The position numbers and the translations under genes are program-made. From Rebecca billardiae RCC1528 (Eukaryota; Haptophyta), in assembly GCA_965240325.2 (NCBI GenBank), contig OZ251223.1, positions 3,224,001 through 3,288,000 on the forward strand: 64,000 nt of DNA, in the 5' to 3' direction. Below the pieces are notes generated by a model. That model searched no databases. It was not told the DNA's origin and saw only the letters and a list, made by a program, of their open reading frames with translations. Below, piece by piece: positions 11,053 to 23,442 of the stretch. The stretch's first letter is position 1. Each line of letters starts with the position of its first letter.

Positions 11053-14000
11053 CTAGACGCGCGGCGCCCACATGGATGCGCCGGCGCCGCCGAAGGCATT
11101 CGGAGCGGGCGTCGTCGATGGCGCGCCGAAGCCGCCACCGCCGGTAGGCGCGCCGAACGCGCTTCCGGTCGTCGCCGTCTGGCCGAGTGCGCCGAAGCCA
11201 GTGGGCCCCGACGTCGCTGGCGCCTGCCCAAAGGCCATGCCACCGGTGCACGCCGGCATGAACGCGCCGCCGCCGGCTGCGGGTGAGCCGAAGGGCGATC
11301 CGGTGGCACCGAGCGCAGACTGCTGCCCAAACGCTGGGCGCAGGGGCGTCGCAGCACTCGCGGCGCCAAAGGCGCCGCCGGCACCACCGCCGAGTGGCGC
11401 GGGCTGGCCGAAGACGGCCGTGCCGGGCGAGCCGCCGCCGCCGAACGCGCCACCCCCCGCCGCCGGCTGGCCGAACGCGCCGCCGCCGCCGCCGAGGGCC
11501 GACGGCTGGCCAAACGCGGGCGCGCCGCCCCCCGCCGCCGGCTGACCGAACGCGGGGCCGCCGCCGGCCTGCTGACCAAAGGCCGCGGCGGGCTGGCCGC
11601 CGCCAAAGGGCGTGGCGGCGGCGGCGCCCGCCCCTTGTGCGCCGCCCCCGAACGGCGTGGCGCCCGCGACCGAGCCGCCCGCGCCCAGGCCGCCGCCACC
11701 GCCCAGTCCGGAGGGCTGGCCAAAGGCGGGCGTGGTCGGCGCGCCCAGCGGGCGCGCGCCGCCAAACGCGCCGCCAGCCCCGGCCCCCAGCCCGCCGCCA
11801 GCGCCCAGCCCGCCGCCGCCAGCGCCGAACGCGGGTGCGGGCGTGGCGCCAGCCGCAGACGCGCCGAACGGCGTGCCGGCCGCCGGGGAGCTTGACGCCG
11901 TCGTGCCGAGCGCCGACGCGCCGAACGCGCCACCCCCCGCCGCCGGCTGGCCGAAACCGCCGCCACCAGCCGCCGCGCCGCCGCCGAAGAGTGCGCCGCC
12001 GCCGGGCGGCGCAGCGCTCGTCCCGCCCAGGCCGGCGCCCGCGCCGAACGCGGCGGCGGCGGTCGCGGAGGGCGGGGCGGCGGCGCTGCTGGACGGGCGC
12101 GGCGCGCCGAAGATCGTCGAGGGCGCCGAGGAGGCGCTGAGCGCGCCGCCGAGGCCGCCAAAGCCGCCAAAGCCGGCGCCGAGCGCGTCGACGGCGCCGG
12201 CGCAGCCCGCGCCGCCCGGCGCCGGCGGCGGCGCGCTGGCGGCTGGCGGCGGCGCCCCCGCGCTCGACGCAGCGCCGATGGGAGAGACCGCGCTCGCTCC
12301 ACCAAACAGCCCGCCGCCCGCGGCCGCCGCGGCGCTCGGCGGCGGCGCGCTCGTCGCGCCAAAGCCGACTGAGCCCGAGCCGGGGCCCCCGAAGCTGAGC
12401 GGCGCGGGCGCAGCCGCGCCGCCCGCCGGCCCTGCGGAGAAGGCGGTGCCGAGCTCGGCGCAGCCAAAGGACGGCAGGCCCGAGGTCGTCGCAGGGGGCG
12501 CGCTGGATGCCGCGGTGCTCGGCGGCACGCCCAGCGGCGCGGCGCCGCCGCCGAAGGCGGCAGTGCCCGCGCCGCCCGCGCTCGGCGCGGCCGCCGCGTC
12601 CGCCGGCATCGTGCCGCGCCTCTCGACGAGCTCCTCCGGGAAGCGGCCGGCCGCGTGGCGCGCGCAGAAGTCGTGCGCGCGCTCCTCCTCCGGCGTGGGG
12701 CCGGACTCGGAGCCAGGCGGCACGAGCCGCGCCTGGCTCGTCTGCAGAGCCTCGGAGCTGGCGAGCGCCGGGCTGACTCCCAGCGGCGGCGCGCTCGCGG
12801 CCGCAGCCGAGCCGGGCGGCAGCCCCGACGCGGGGGCGGGCGGCGTGGCGACGCCTGCGCCAAACACGCCGGGAGCCGGCGCGGCACCGGCCGCGCTCGT
12901 CGGCGTGGTGACGGTGCTCGTCGTCGGAGCGGCAGCCGCGCTCGCCGCCGCCGAGGCGCCGAGCGGCGAGCTACCCAGCGTGAAGCCCGCGCCCAGCCCG
13001 GCGAACGCGCTGCCGCCTGCGGCCGGCGTGGCCCTTGGCGCCGTCGACGAGGGCGGCGCCGCGCTGCCGCTGCCAAACAGGCCGCCGCCGCCCGCGCCGG
13101 GCGGCGCGGCCGCCGCGCCAAACAGGCCCAAGCCAGCGCCGGGCGGCGCGGCGCTCGTGCCGCTCGGCGCCACGGTGGGCTTGGGCGCGGGCGGCGCGGG
13201 CGCGGTCGAGCCCGCGCCCGCCGGGGCCACCGTCGTCGTCGTGGTCGTCGCGCCCGACGGCGCGAGCTGCGCCGGCGCCGAGCCGGCCGCGCCGGGCGGT
13301 GGCGGCGCCGAGTGCGACGCGCCGGTCGGGTTGAATGCGAAGAGCGGCGTGGCGGTGGGCGCACAGCTGGCGCACGCCGCGGAGAAGGCGCCGCCCAGCG
13401 GCTTGCTCGTGCCCGACGGCGCGCCGTCCGGCGTGGGCGTGGGCGCCGACGCCGTGCCCGCCGAGGGCAGCGCCGGCGCCGCGCCGCCGTCGGCCGCTGC
13501 GCGCGAGCCCACCAGCCCGAACGGGGCCGCCGCCGACGCGCCGGCTGGCAGCAGGGGCGCGCTGCTCGGCGCGGAGGGCGCGCCGAACAGCGGCGGGGCG
13601 GAGGTGCCCAGCGCCGCGCCCGGCTCTGGAGGCGCGGACGAGGGCGGGCCTTTGGGCCTGCACGCGCTCCCACCGCCCGCGGGCGTGCTGCCGCCCGCGC
13701 CCGCGCAGCCTCCGCCAGCCGCGCCGCTCGCGCCCGTCGGCCCGCCGCCCTTCTGCGCGCCGTCCGCCGCCTTGGCCGTCGGCCCCGGGCTCAGCGCGCT
13801 CGCAAGGCCGGCGGGCGCGAGCGAGAGCTTGCTGCCGCCGTCCACAGCGCCGCCGCCGCCGCGGCCGAGCGCGGACCCCGCGCGGCCGCCGCGCGCGTGC
13901 TTGCTGCTCGCGGCCGCCTCGTGCCTCTGCCTGAGCAGCTCGTGCAGCACGCCGATGCGGTGCCGCCGGCCCGCGCGCTCCGCGCCGTCGGCCTCGTCGT

Positions 14001-15812
14001 CCTCCGCGCGGCCATCCTCGTCCGCGCGGCCGCCGCCGCCGCCGCCCGCCGCGCCGAGCGCGTCGCCGCCGTGCGCTTCGCGCAGCTCGCTCGCCTCAGA
14101 CTCGAGCACGGCGAGCCGGGTCATGAGCGCGCGCAGCGACGCGTCGTGCTCGCGCAGCAACGCCTGCAGCACGGGCAGGGCGGCGGCCGCGTCGCCGCTC
14201 TCGAGGGCGGAGGGCTCGGCCGAGGGCGGCAGCGTGCTGCGCAGCCGCGCCATCCGCTCCTGCGCGCGCGGCGCGCGGCGGGCGGCGCGCGCGCAGCGGG
14301 CCAGGGTGCCACGCGGCCTGCGATCAGCGCCCTGCCCGACGCCCCGCCCACCGCGCGCCGCGCCGCTCCGCCGCGCGCATGCTGTGCTGCGCACCTCGAC
14401 CAGCAGGCTGGTCCGCTGCATGGCGCGCACGGACGCGCCGTCGAGCTTGGGCGCGGCCAGCATCTCGATCTGGTCCGGCTCGCCTGCGCGCGCGCCGCGC
14501 GGCGGCGTGGCGTGCGCGCGGCGCGTGAGAGTGCGCGCGCGCTGCCGCCCAGGCGCCGGCGGAGGGGCGGCCGACGCGCAGGGGGCACGCGCGCGCGCTG
14601 CCGGCGGCGCGGTGGGCGCGGCGGCGCACCGCCCTGCCGCGCCGCATCGAGCATCGAGTCGATCGCGTGCGCGAGCTCCTCCGCGCGCCGCAGCTGCGCC
14701 TGCATCGCGCGGAGGCGCGCGTCCGCGTCGCTCGCGCCGCCGATCACGGTGCGCCTGCGCTCCTGCGCGCGCGCCACGTCGGCCGACCACGCCTCGCCGT
14801 CCGCCGCCCACGCGCCTCCAAAGTCGTCGCAAGCCTTGGCGAGCTCGGCGGCCTGTGTGCGCACCTGGCTGAGGCGCTCGCGCAGGCTGAGTGTCTTCTC
14901 CTCGAACGCGCGGCCGAGCTCGTCCGCCGTCTCCGCGTCCAGCCCCGCCGCCGCCGCCGCCGCGCGGTGCCAGTCGCGCGCGCTCTCGACGCACGCGCGG
15001 TCGTCCGCGTTGAGCGACTTGGGCAGCGGCGCGGCCGAGGCGGCGCGCCCCGAGCTGCCGCCGGCTCGCCCGCCGCTCGAGCCCGCGCCGACGGAGCTCC
15101 ACACGTCGGCCCTGCGCGCGGGCGCCGGCGCGCCGCTGGGCGCGGGCGCCGCGCGAGAGCCCGCCGCCTCCGTCGCTGCGCGGCGACGGGAGCGCGCGCC
15201 GAGCCGGGCGCGTGCGTCGGGCGGGTCGTGAGCCGTAGGGCGCGGGCGGAGGGGCGCGGGCGGAGGGGCGAGGGCGGCGCGCCGCGCGCGCACGCAACGC
15301 ACGCACCCGAGGCCGCAGAGCCGCTCGATCGCGTCGCGGCCTGCGCAGCGCCAGCGCCGACAGCTGGCGCGGGCTTGGCGCCGGTGCCGCCATCGCCCGA
15401 GCGGGCGCCGCCGCCCTCGCCGCCGCCGCTCGCGCCGCCGCTCGCGCCGCCAAACAGCGAACGAGACGGCGCGCTCGACGACGCGGCGGGCATCGCAAAC
15501 TGGCGCGCGCGCGAGAGCGCGGGCGGCTCCTTCTCGGGCTGCGAGCTGCCGCCGCCGGGCTGCTCCGCGCGCGAGGGTGCGGCGGGCTTGGGCGCGGCCG
15601 CGGCCGCTGCGCTCGGCTGCGCAGCCGGCGGCACGTTGCTGCCGCCGCCGTCAGAAGACGACGCGGCGGGTGTGGAGGCGGGCGGAGGGGCGGCGGCGGC
15701 GCTGACGCTCGGCTTCGAGGGGGGCTGCGAGGCCGGAGGCGCGCTGCTCACAGGCGGCGCGCTGCTCGCACCGCCCCCGAACAGCGAGCTGCCGGAGGTG
15801 GCCGTGCCGAGC

Positions 15813-15863
<51 letters not shown>

Positions 15864-15872
15864 AAGCTGAAG

Positions 15873-15913
<41 letters not shown>

Positions 15914-17863
15914 AAAGGGCGCTGGCGCGCTGCTCGAGTCCTTCGGCGTGCCGAAGAGCGAGCTCGCGGCGCTCGAGCCGAAAAGGCCGCCGCCACTCGG
16001 CGCCCGGCCCGTGCCTGGCCCGGCGCTTGCGCCCGCGCCGCCGAAACAGCCCGTGCTGCCGAGCGCGCCGCCCAGCGGCGCCGCGCTGACTGGCGGCGCA
16101 GGCGCAGCTGAGCTCGGCACCGCTGCCGCCGCCGCCGGCTTGCACAGGACGGGCGCGGGCGCCGAGGAGCCGCTCGGCGCCGAGCTGGCCGGCAAGGACG
16201 CAGCCATGCCCCCGCACGCTAGCGGCGCCGACGGCGGCGCCGCGCCCCCGCCGAACGAGAAGCCGCCAGCCGCCGCCCCAAAGGGCGCGCCGAGCGCGGA
16301 GCTCGCCGCCGCCACGGGCGTGGCCAGCGCGCCGCCGCCGAGCGCGCCACCGCCGAACGGGCTGCTGCCAGCGAGCGCTGGCGGCGCGCCGAACGGCGCG
16401 GTGGCGGGCGTGGGGCCCGGCGCGGGCTGCGCCCTGGCCTCCGCGCTCGCAGGCGGCGGCGTGGCGCGCGGCTGCGGCAGCGCCGTCGGCTCGCGCATGA
16501 AGGGATACGCACTCGCGCACCCCGGCGCGGCCTTGGCGGCGGGCGCCTTGGTGTGCAGCACGCACCATGCGCACAGCGTGCCGCGGCCGGTGAGCATCCA
16601 CACGACGGGCGAGGGCGGGAGCGGCTCCTCGCCGGCGACGAGCGGCACCGGCCTGCTCGCCGTCAGGTCGAGCGCGAGCCCCACCGCGAACTGCTCGGCG
16701 CCCGACTCGAGCAGAGGCACCACGGGGGCAAACGACTCGTCTCGCATCTGCCAGCGCTTGAGCTCGAGCGCAGGCGCCGCCTTGCGCGAGCCGGCGCACG
16801 AGAGCTGGTCCGAGTCGTTCGACGCGAGGACGAGCGTGCGCCACTCGGGCAGGTGCAGCGCGTAGCACGCGCGCCCGGCGCGCGGCTCCCACGGCTCGCC
16901 CTTCGAGTCCTCGAAGCGGCCGCCGGCCGCCATCGGGCCGAGGTTGAAGCACGGGCACTCGGCCGCGCCCGGCTGGCCGCACCACATCCAGCCGAGCGCG
17001 GGGTCGGCGGTGGCGGGCAGCTGCCACACGAGCGTGCTCGTGTCGTAATCGCTCGTGCTGTAGTCCACCACGAGCAGCTCCGCGCCCGCGCAATGCACCG
17101 ACAGCACCACCGCCTCCTCAGCGCCGAGCTGCGCGAGAGGCGCGGCGATGGCGGCGGGCGCGGACGCCGCCGCCGGGTCGCGCACGTGGACCGAGCCGTC
17201 GGAGCGGCCGCAGAGCACGTGGGAGCCGTCGGCGGACCAGCAGACGCACGTCACGCTCGGGTCGTCGCACACGGACGCGCACGTGAGCTCACCGGCCGCG
17301 CCGGCCGCTGCCTCGGGCAGGCGGATGAGGCGCACGGAGCCGTCAGAGCTCAGGACGAGCGCCGCGCGCGCGTCGCTCGGGCTCCAGCGGATGGCGCGCA
17401 GGCGCGCATCGGCGGGCAGCTGGAGGTCGTGGGTTGCGATGGGTGCGACGCCCGTCGCACCGGGGCGCAGACAGCCGAGCTCAAAGACGTGCAGGCGAGC
17501 GCGGCCGTCGGCGCTGCCCACAGCGCACGCGCACACGCGCGTGTCGTCACACGTGAGCGCGAGCGAGAAGAGGGGTGCGTCGGCCGCGCCAGCGATGGGC
17601 ACGTCATGGAAGCACGGCGAGATGTCCTCGCCCGCGCACCACGCCGACTCGAGCGCACGGCAGCTCGCCCAGCGAAAGCCGCTCGGCGTCGCGTGGAGCA
17701 GCAGCCCGTGCGCGTTCGACACGCAGAGCACGTCGGCGCGATCATCCACGGGCCAGCTCTGCGAGTCGGAGCCCTCGATGAGCGTCGTTCGCCCCGTGTG
17801 CGACTTGTCGTTCTGCGAGTTCCGTCCGACGAACCGCACGAACTCGACCTCCTCGACGGACAT
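11053..17863 (-). CDS. NUP214: Nup214/Nup159-type FG nucleoporin
   Basis: Exons on the minus strand are 17863-15307, 15175-14630, 14483-14395 and 14259-11053; all phases agree, giving 2,132 aa. The N-terminus (about 1-440) is beta-propeller-like, opening MSVEEVEFVRFVGRNSQ, with WD-type blocks. It is followed by Ala/Gly/Ser/Pro-rich FG repeats (SLFG, PFGG), then a coiled-coil segment (about 890-1150), then a very long FG-repeat tail rich in FGQP, AFG and GGLFG. Propeller, coiled coil and FG tail in this order is the plan of Nup214/Nup159, which sits on the cytoplasmic face of the nuclear pore and recruits the mRNA-export helicase. The start is the ATG at 17863; further upstream the frame has only a GTG. 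Introns are 131, 146 and 135 nt; the last reads through in frame. The family call rests on architecture and the propeller, since FG tails are low complexity. Confidence 0.8.
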
Positions 17864-18659
17864 CGCGGGACGTGTCGGTCGCCGCTGCGACGACGGCTGC
17901 GCGCTTCGTCGGCTTGCGTGCCCGCCAGGCGCTGGCGACTTGCCGTGCCGTCTTGCCTTGTCCGGCTGCTCGAATGAGCAGCCCACGATGGCGGTCGTCA
18001 CTCACATAGTCACATCCGGCGCTGATCCCTTATCCCACTATGCCGCTAGCTATGACCTAGACAGAGGGACACACTGACTCGCTGACTCAGTCACTGAGTA
18101 CGGTACAGTATTACCGTAGTACAGTAGTAAGCTACCTAGTAGTACTCAGTACTTACAGGAGGCCATCAACCACAGCTGTTCAGACTGAGTCAATGCTAGC
18201 CTGCTGCTTCTACTTTCTAGCAGGGTTGAACCGCTTTGATTTCAGTCGGCAACATTCACCGTAAAGTACAATCTTCGTCATCTGCTTGGCCAACGCGCCA
18301 CACGTGGCATGCAGCATGACGGCGCAGCTCTGGCCTGATTCTTCGTCGGCAGCCGCTCGATCGTCGACAACTGGCTGTCTGGCAAGTCGCCGTAGGCGCA
18401 CGTTTGGCCGCTTCGAGTTCGAGATCGCCGAGACCCGAGCAGTGACTGTTAGTGGCTAGCTGCGCCTGCAGGCGCTCTCGGCGGCGCGGACGACCAGGCG
18501 GTCTGCGCGCGGATCTGATGAGGCCGCCAGCGCGGCGGGGCAATGCCAACTGCGCGACGTCGGACGCGCGGGTGGCACCGACTCGCCCTCCTCGAGACCG
18601 CCCATCACGGAATGGCGTGGATCAAGCCGTCGTTGCGCCGGCGCGGGAGTACGCGGCCT
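17864..18659. other. Intergenic: nucleoporin upstream region and ALG9 3' flank
   Basis: This contains the presumed nucleoporin promoter. Around 18080-18160 there are many short tac/agt-rich near-palindromes built on gtac and cagtactcag. I see no coding sequence I can support. Confidence 0.5.
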
Positions 18660-20426
18660 TCACCAGCGCGCGAGCAGCCCGGCCGGCACGCGCTTGAGCA
18701 GCACGTACTGGCCCCACGCGTTCTTGCGCGCCGACAGCCACGGAAGCCACAGCGCGCGCGTGAGGGCGGGCGACCGGCGCGCGTCGAGGAACGGCACGCT
18801 CCGTACGACCTCCCAGCCCCGCTCGGCCGACAGCCGAGGGCCATCGTCGCCGCCCTCGCCCCCGCCCCCCTGTGCGCCGGACGGCTCAAAGTCGACCACG
18901 TAGCTGCACGCGCGCAGCGGCACGTACCGGGACGGCTCGTCGGCGTTGTGCACGTTCATGCCGGGCGGCTCGGCCCGCGTGCCGTTCTCCGCGGCGAAGG
19001 GCTGCGGCAGCTGCCCGCGGAACGCCGAGCGCACGAACGAGAGGCACGCGCGCTCGTGCGGCACGAAGAAGGAGGACGGGAAGCGGTGCCACTGGCCGCG
19101 CACGCACAGCCGCGCGCGCGCGCCGCACGCTGTGCCTGCGCTCTCTGGCACGGCCGCGACGCGCACCGCGGGGTGCAGCTCGGGCAGCCCGCTCGGCGCG
19201 CGCAGGCTCGAGTACAGCGCGATCGGCGCCCGGTAGTACGACGTGATCGCCACCACGCGCGATGCCGACAGCGCGCCCGTCAGCAGCGCGAGCGCGAGCG
19301 CCAGCGCGCGCATCGTGCGCTGCGGACGCAGCCGCGGGCTGAGGGCGCGCGCGCACGCACGCACGAGGGCGTCGGCGCTGAGGGCGGCGCACACGCAGAG
19401 CGGCGCGTACGCCACGAACATGAAGCGCTCCTCCTTGTGCGCCACGCACGAGAAGAAGCCCACCCAGAGCCACAGCGCGGCCGCCTGCAGCCGCAGCCAC
19501 GCGAGCGTGCGGCTGCGCAGGTGCGGAGGCGCGGCGACCGACGGCGCGAGCAGCAGCGCGGGGAGCGCGAGCAGGGCGAGCGGGAGCGCCGCGTTGAAGT
19601 TGAGCGCCAGGTTGCGCAGGTAGAACGACGCGGGCTCCGTCCCGTACAGCTCCGAGCCGCCCGGTGCGCCGCCCTCCGCGCCCCCGCGCGCCGCCCACGT
19701 CGAGGGCAGCACGTTGTACGCGAGCAGGTTGAGTGTCGACACGGTCGCGCGCCCGTACAGGGACACGTCGGCGAGGGCGACGGCGCCGAGGAGCACGATG
19801 CCGGCGCGGCTCGCGTACGCCAAGAACGCGAGTGGGCCGTGCTCGCGCGAAAACATGAGCTCGAGCGCAAGCGGCACGCCGATCAGCGCCGCAAATGGCC
19901 AGCCGACGATCGCGGCGGCGGCGATGCACGCGACGGCGAGCCGCGGCTGCGCGCGGGCCGGGGACCAGAACGCCCAGCACAGCGCGACGAAGTACATGGC
20001 AAACGACGACGGGAGGTAGCTCACGCTCGCGTGGAACATCCCCGCACTCGACAGCAGGAACCACCACGCCCACGCGCCGACCGGCACGCCGAGGCTGCGC
20101 TGCACGCTGTCGAGCAGCAGCGCGTCGCAGAACGCCGACTTTGCGGCGAGGGCGAGGCGGACACCGTAGAAGGCACCAACGCGGCTTCGCAGCAGGAACG
20201 CAAAGATGCCACCGAAGAGGGCGTGGTCGAGCACATACAGGTACGAGCGCAGCGCGTTGCTCGGCGCGTACTCCCACGTCTGCAGGCCGCCGCCAAAGAG
20301 CACGTGATAGGTGGGCTCCCAGTAGTTGTACGTCTCGTCGCAGTCGCTGATGTTGCTCACAAGCGCGCTCAGAGCGCGGACGACGAGTAGCGAGCCGAAC
20401 GCGCGCTCGAACGTGAGCGCCATCAT
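18660..20426 (-). CDS. ALG9: ALG9-type alpha-1,2-mannosyltransferase (GT22)
   Basis: 588 aa, one exon. Near the N-terminus is the family hallmark SDCDETYNYWEP (residues 27-38), followed by LQTWEYAPSNALRSYLY. These are typical of the ALG9/ALG12/PIG-B dolichol- or GPI-mannosyltransferases and match ALG9 best. Many hydrophobic segments follow, as expected for a multipass ER enzyme, and the length is close to human ALG9 (about 610). Role by family: it adds alpha-1,2-mannose from dolichol-phosphate-mannose to the lipid-linked N-glycan precursor in the ER lumen. I chose the ATG at 20426 (MMALTFERAF); an in-frame ATG at 20549 would add 41 residues without clear signal character. The gene lies head-to-head with the SPX-EXS gene, 213 bp apart, so a shared promoter region is likely. 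Confidence 0.9.
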   Translation of the reverse strand: MMALTFERAFGSLLVVRALSALVSNISDCDETYNYWEPTYHVLFGGGLQTWEYAPSNALRSYLYVLDHALFGGIFAFLLRSRVGAFYGVRLALAAKSAFCDALLLDSVQRSLGVPVGAWAWWFLLSSAGMFHASVSYLPSSFAMYFVALCWAFWSPARAQPRLAVACIAAAAIVGWPFAALIGVPLALELMFSREHGPLAFLAYASRAGIVLLGAVALADVSLYGRATVSTLNLLAYNVLPSTWAARGGAEGGAPGGSELYGTEPASFYLRNLALNFNAALPLALLALPALLLAPSVAAPPHLRSRTLAWLRLQAAALWLWVGFFSCVAHKEERFMFVAYAPLCVCAALSADALVRACARALSPRLRPQRTMRALALALALLTGALSASRVVAITSYYRAPIALYSSLRAPSGLPELHPAVRVAAVPESAGTACGARARLCVRGQWHRFPSSFFVPHERACLSFVRSAFRGQLPQPFAAENGTRAEPPGMNVHNADEPSRYVPLRACSYVVDFEPSGAQGGGGEGGDDGPRLSAERGWEVVRSVPFLDARRSPALTRALWLPWLSARKNAWGQYVLLKRVPAGLLARW

Positions 20427-20639
20427 CGGTGTCGGTGTCGGCGGTCGCCCCGCCGGTCCGGGTGGGGCAAGATCTTTCGGGGAAGCACCAGGCAAAGAAA
20501 TAGACCAGGCGGCGGGCCGGCGGCAGGCAGTGACAGCCGGTGACGACATCCTCACCGGCGGCGTGGCCGTGGGGCCTCGCCGAGCCGCCGAGCTGGGCGG
20601 GGTGCGCGCGTGCGGTCGTCGCTCTGGCGTTGACAGGCG
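20427..20639. promoter_or_regulatory. Divergent promoter region, ALG9 / SPX-EXS exporter
   Basis: Only 213 bp separate the two start codons, so both promoters and 5' UTRs must lie here or inside the genes. I see no clear TATA box. Inference from spacing only. Confidence 0.45.
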
Positions 20640-23442
20640 ATGGTGAAGTTCAATCAGCGGCTACACGCGAACGTCGTGCCCGGCTGGGCCGACGACTACG
20701 TGGACTACGGCCTGCTCAAGCGCGTGATCCACGACTTGGAGTCGCGCGGCGACGCGCCTTCACCCGACCTGACGACAGCTCTGCTCTCGCAGGTCGAGGC
20801 GCCTGAGGGCGTCGGGCAGCTGAACGCCTTCGTGCAGGCGCTGCTGCAGGAGGCGGACAAGGTCGAGCGCTTCTACGCCCGGCTGATGAAGGATGCCAAG
20901 TCGGAGTGGGAGGTGTACCGGCTGCGTCTGCACGCGCTCGGCCCGGATTCGCTCAAGGGCACCCCCAAGGTGCGGAACGCCGACCACGAGGACACGCCTC
21001 GCGACCGGCTGCAGTCCAATGTGCGCGATCTGTACCGCACGCTCACGCACCTGCGCAACTTTTGCATCGTCAACTACACCGGTGCGCGCCTCACGCCGCG
21101 CGGTGATGAGCAAGCGCGCCGGCGCCACTTGTGCCCGCGTGCTCATGCGCCCGCGCGCGCGCGACGCGCGCAGGTTTCGTCAAGATCACGAAGAAGTACA
21201 CGAAGCAGGCGACTGGGGTCGAGCGCCGCGCCGAGGACGTCGCGCTGTGCATGCGGTACGTGCACAAGTGCGAGTTCTCGGGTGACGCGGGCAACGCGTT
21301 CAGCGCACTCGACGAGCTGGTGGGCGAGGTGGAGCGCGCGTACGCGCTGGCGTTCTGCGGCGGGAAGGTGGAGGAGGCGCGCTTCCGGCTGCTCACGCGC
21401 AGGTGGAAGCCGACGGACTGGCGCACGTTCAAACGCGGCCTCAACATTGGCATCATGCTCCAGCTCATGCTGTGGGTCACCTGGTGCGGCCGCGGCCGCA
21501 TGCGCACGCGCGCGCGCCGCGGCTCGCTCCCCGCGCGCCGCGGCGGGCCGGCCGGGCCAGGCCGTCCACTCGGGCCCACGCGGGCATCTGCGCGTGCGAC
21601 CGCGCGCGCGCGCGCGCGCGCGCGCGTGCGGCCGCCGGGCGCAGGGTGGTCTTCATGGAGTCGAACATCCTGCGCTCGCCCACGTGGCAGCAGGTGCACA
21701 CCTCCTCCAAGTGGATGGTGCTGCAGCTGCCCGTGTACCGGTGTGCGCGGCGCGCGGCGCGCGAGGCGAGCGCGGCGTCCCGATGCCGGCTGGCGCCTGC
21801 ACGTCGCTGCCGCACCGCCGTGGCGTCGGCCGGGCCGCGCGCCGAGCGCTCGCTCGGTCGCTCATCCGCCGCCCCCCTCGCACGCCCTCGCGCCGCGCGC
21901 GTCCGGGCGCATCTGTCGCAGCGGCATCGGCTGCGCCACGCTCGCGCTGTGGTGCTGGGGCGCGTGCCTCTACTGCTGGAACCGCGGCCGCGTGCACTGG
22001 ATCTACATCTTCGAGTTCGACGAGCGGCAGGCGCTGCGGCACTCGGAGGTCTTCGACTGGGCGACGTCGTGGACGCAGTGGTTCCTGCTCAACTTCCTCC
22101 TCTTCTACAAGTCGCTGCACGGTGTCAACCCGATGCCGGTGCGCGCGACGCTGTTCCCGCTGCTGCTCTGCCTCTCCGCGATCGGCGTGGTGGGCTGCAC
22201 CTCGCCGCTGCGCTCGGCCTTCATGCTGCAGACCGCGCGCCGGATCGTGAGCGCGCCGTTTGGCGCGGTCGCGTTCTGGGACGCCTTCGCCGCGGACGGG
22301 CTCACCTCGCTCGTGCAGCCCATGTCCGACCTCGCCTACTCGGCGTGCTACTTTGGCTCGGGCGAGTGGCTGCAGCCGCACGAGCTGCAGGGCGCGTGCG
22401 GCCAGTCGACGGCCGCAAAGACGATCGTGATGCCGCTGATCGCCGCGCTGCCGCTGTGGTGGCGGCTGTGCCAGAATCTGCAGCGGTACAACGCGACGCA
22501 CTGCCGCTTCCCGTGGCTGCTCAACGCGCTCAAGTACGGCACCTCGCTCACGGTCGTCGTCTTTGGCGTGTTCCACCCACAGATGCAGATGCGGGGCGAG
22601 CTTACTCTGTACCGCGCCGCCTACTTTTGCGCCTTTGTCGGTGCGCGCGCGAGCGCGAGCGCGCGCGCGTGCGATGCGATGGGCCGGGGCTGAGGGCGGC
22701 CGCGCGTGGCCGCGCGCGTGCGGACACAGGCTCTACGCTCTTCTCCTTCTCGTGGGACGTGCTGATGGACTGGCAGCTGCTCGAGCTGCACTGGGAGCCG
22801 CGCGAGCTTGGCGCGCTCGGCCGGCGCTGGTGCGCGCGCTGGCCGCGCGCGCGGCTGCGGCAGCGGCGCATGTACTCGCCGACGGCTCTGTACTGGGGCG
22901 CCATCACCATCGACTTCTTCCTCCGCTTCATGTGGACGACGACGCTCATCCCATCCGAGCGCATGCTGCGGCAGATGCCCACCTTCTTCCCGCTCATCTC
23001 GCCGTTCACCGCCGCCGCCGAGGTGTGCCGCCGCGCGATGTGGTCTGTCTTCCGCGTCGAGTCCGAGCACCTGCACTCGGAGGGCTTCAGGCGAGTGCAG
23101 CTGGTGCCGCTGCACTTCGACGACGCGAGCACGAGACGAGAGAGCAGCGAGGTGCGGGCCGGAGCACGTGCCGCCCGCGCGCGCGCCTGGCATATCCGTG
23201 AGCGTGATGAGGTGTGCCAGGCCTCAGCCCGAAGGCCGAGACGCATCCACGCGTCTCATCTCCCGCCCGTGGGCGTCGCGCGCCGCGTGCGTCACGCCCC
23301 GCAGGCGTATGTCTCCCAGCAGCGGCGATCGCGCTTGCTCGTCATCACCGAGATCGTCGTCTTCGCGATCATCGTTGTCGCGCTTGCGACGACAGCAATC
23401 CTCACGCGCACTACTCGGCGAACAATCCCGTCGTCGCCGTAG
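20640..23442 (+). CDS. SPX-EXS phosphate exporter, XPR1/PHO1 type
   Basis: Six exons (20640-21081, 21174-21483, 21645-21740, 21922-22640, 22730-23151, 23305-23442) give 708 aa with consistent phases. The N-terminus MVKFNQRLHANVVPGWADDY is a textbook SPX start, and SPX-type helices run to about residue 235 (KKYTKQATG). Several membrane segments follow, then an EXS domain (about 380-640) with WNRGRVHWIYIF, FSFSWDVLMDWQLL and RFMWTTTLIP. SPX domains bind inositol pyrophosphates, and EXS proteins export phosphate across the plasma or internal membranes. A final hydrophobic segment (about 674-697) is unusual for XPR1. It depends on the last intron (23152-23304), which is in frame and stop-free; a reading without splicing changes only that tail. 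Intron 21484-21644 carries a (GC)n run at about 21600-21625. Confidence 0.9.

Noticed and set aside
11612-14872. Plus-strand frame of over 1,000 codons opposite the nucleoporin
   Set aside because: Pro/Ala/Ser-rich mirror of the FG repeats. The minus strand has the propeller, the coiled coil and consistent splice phases.
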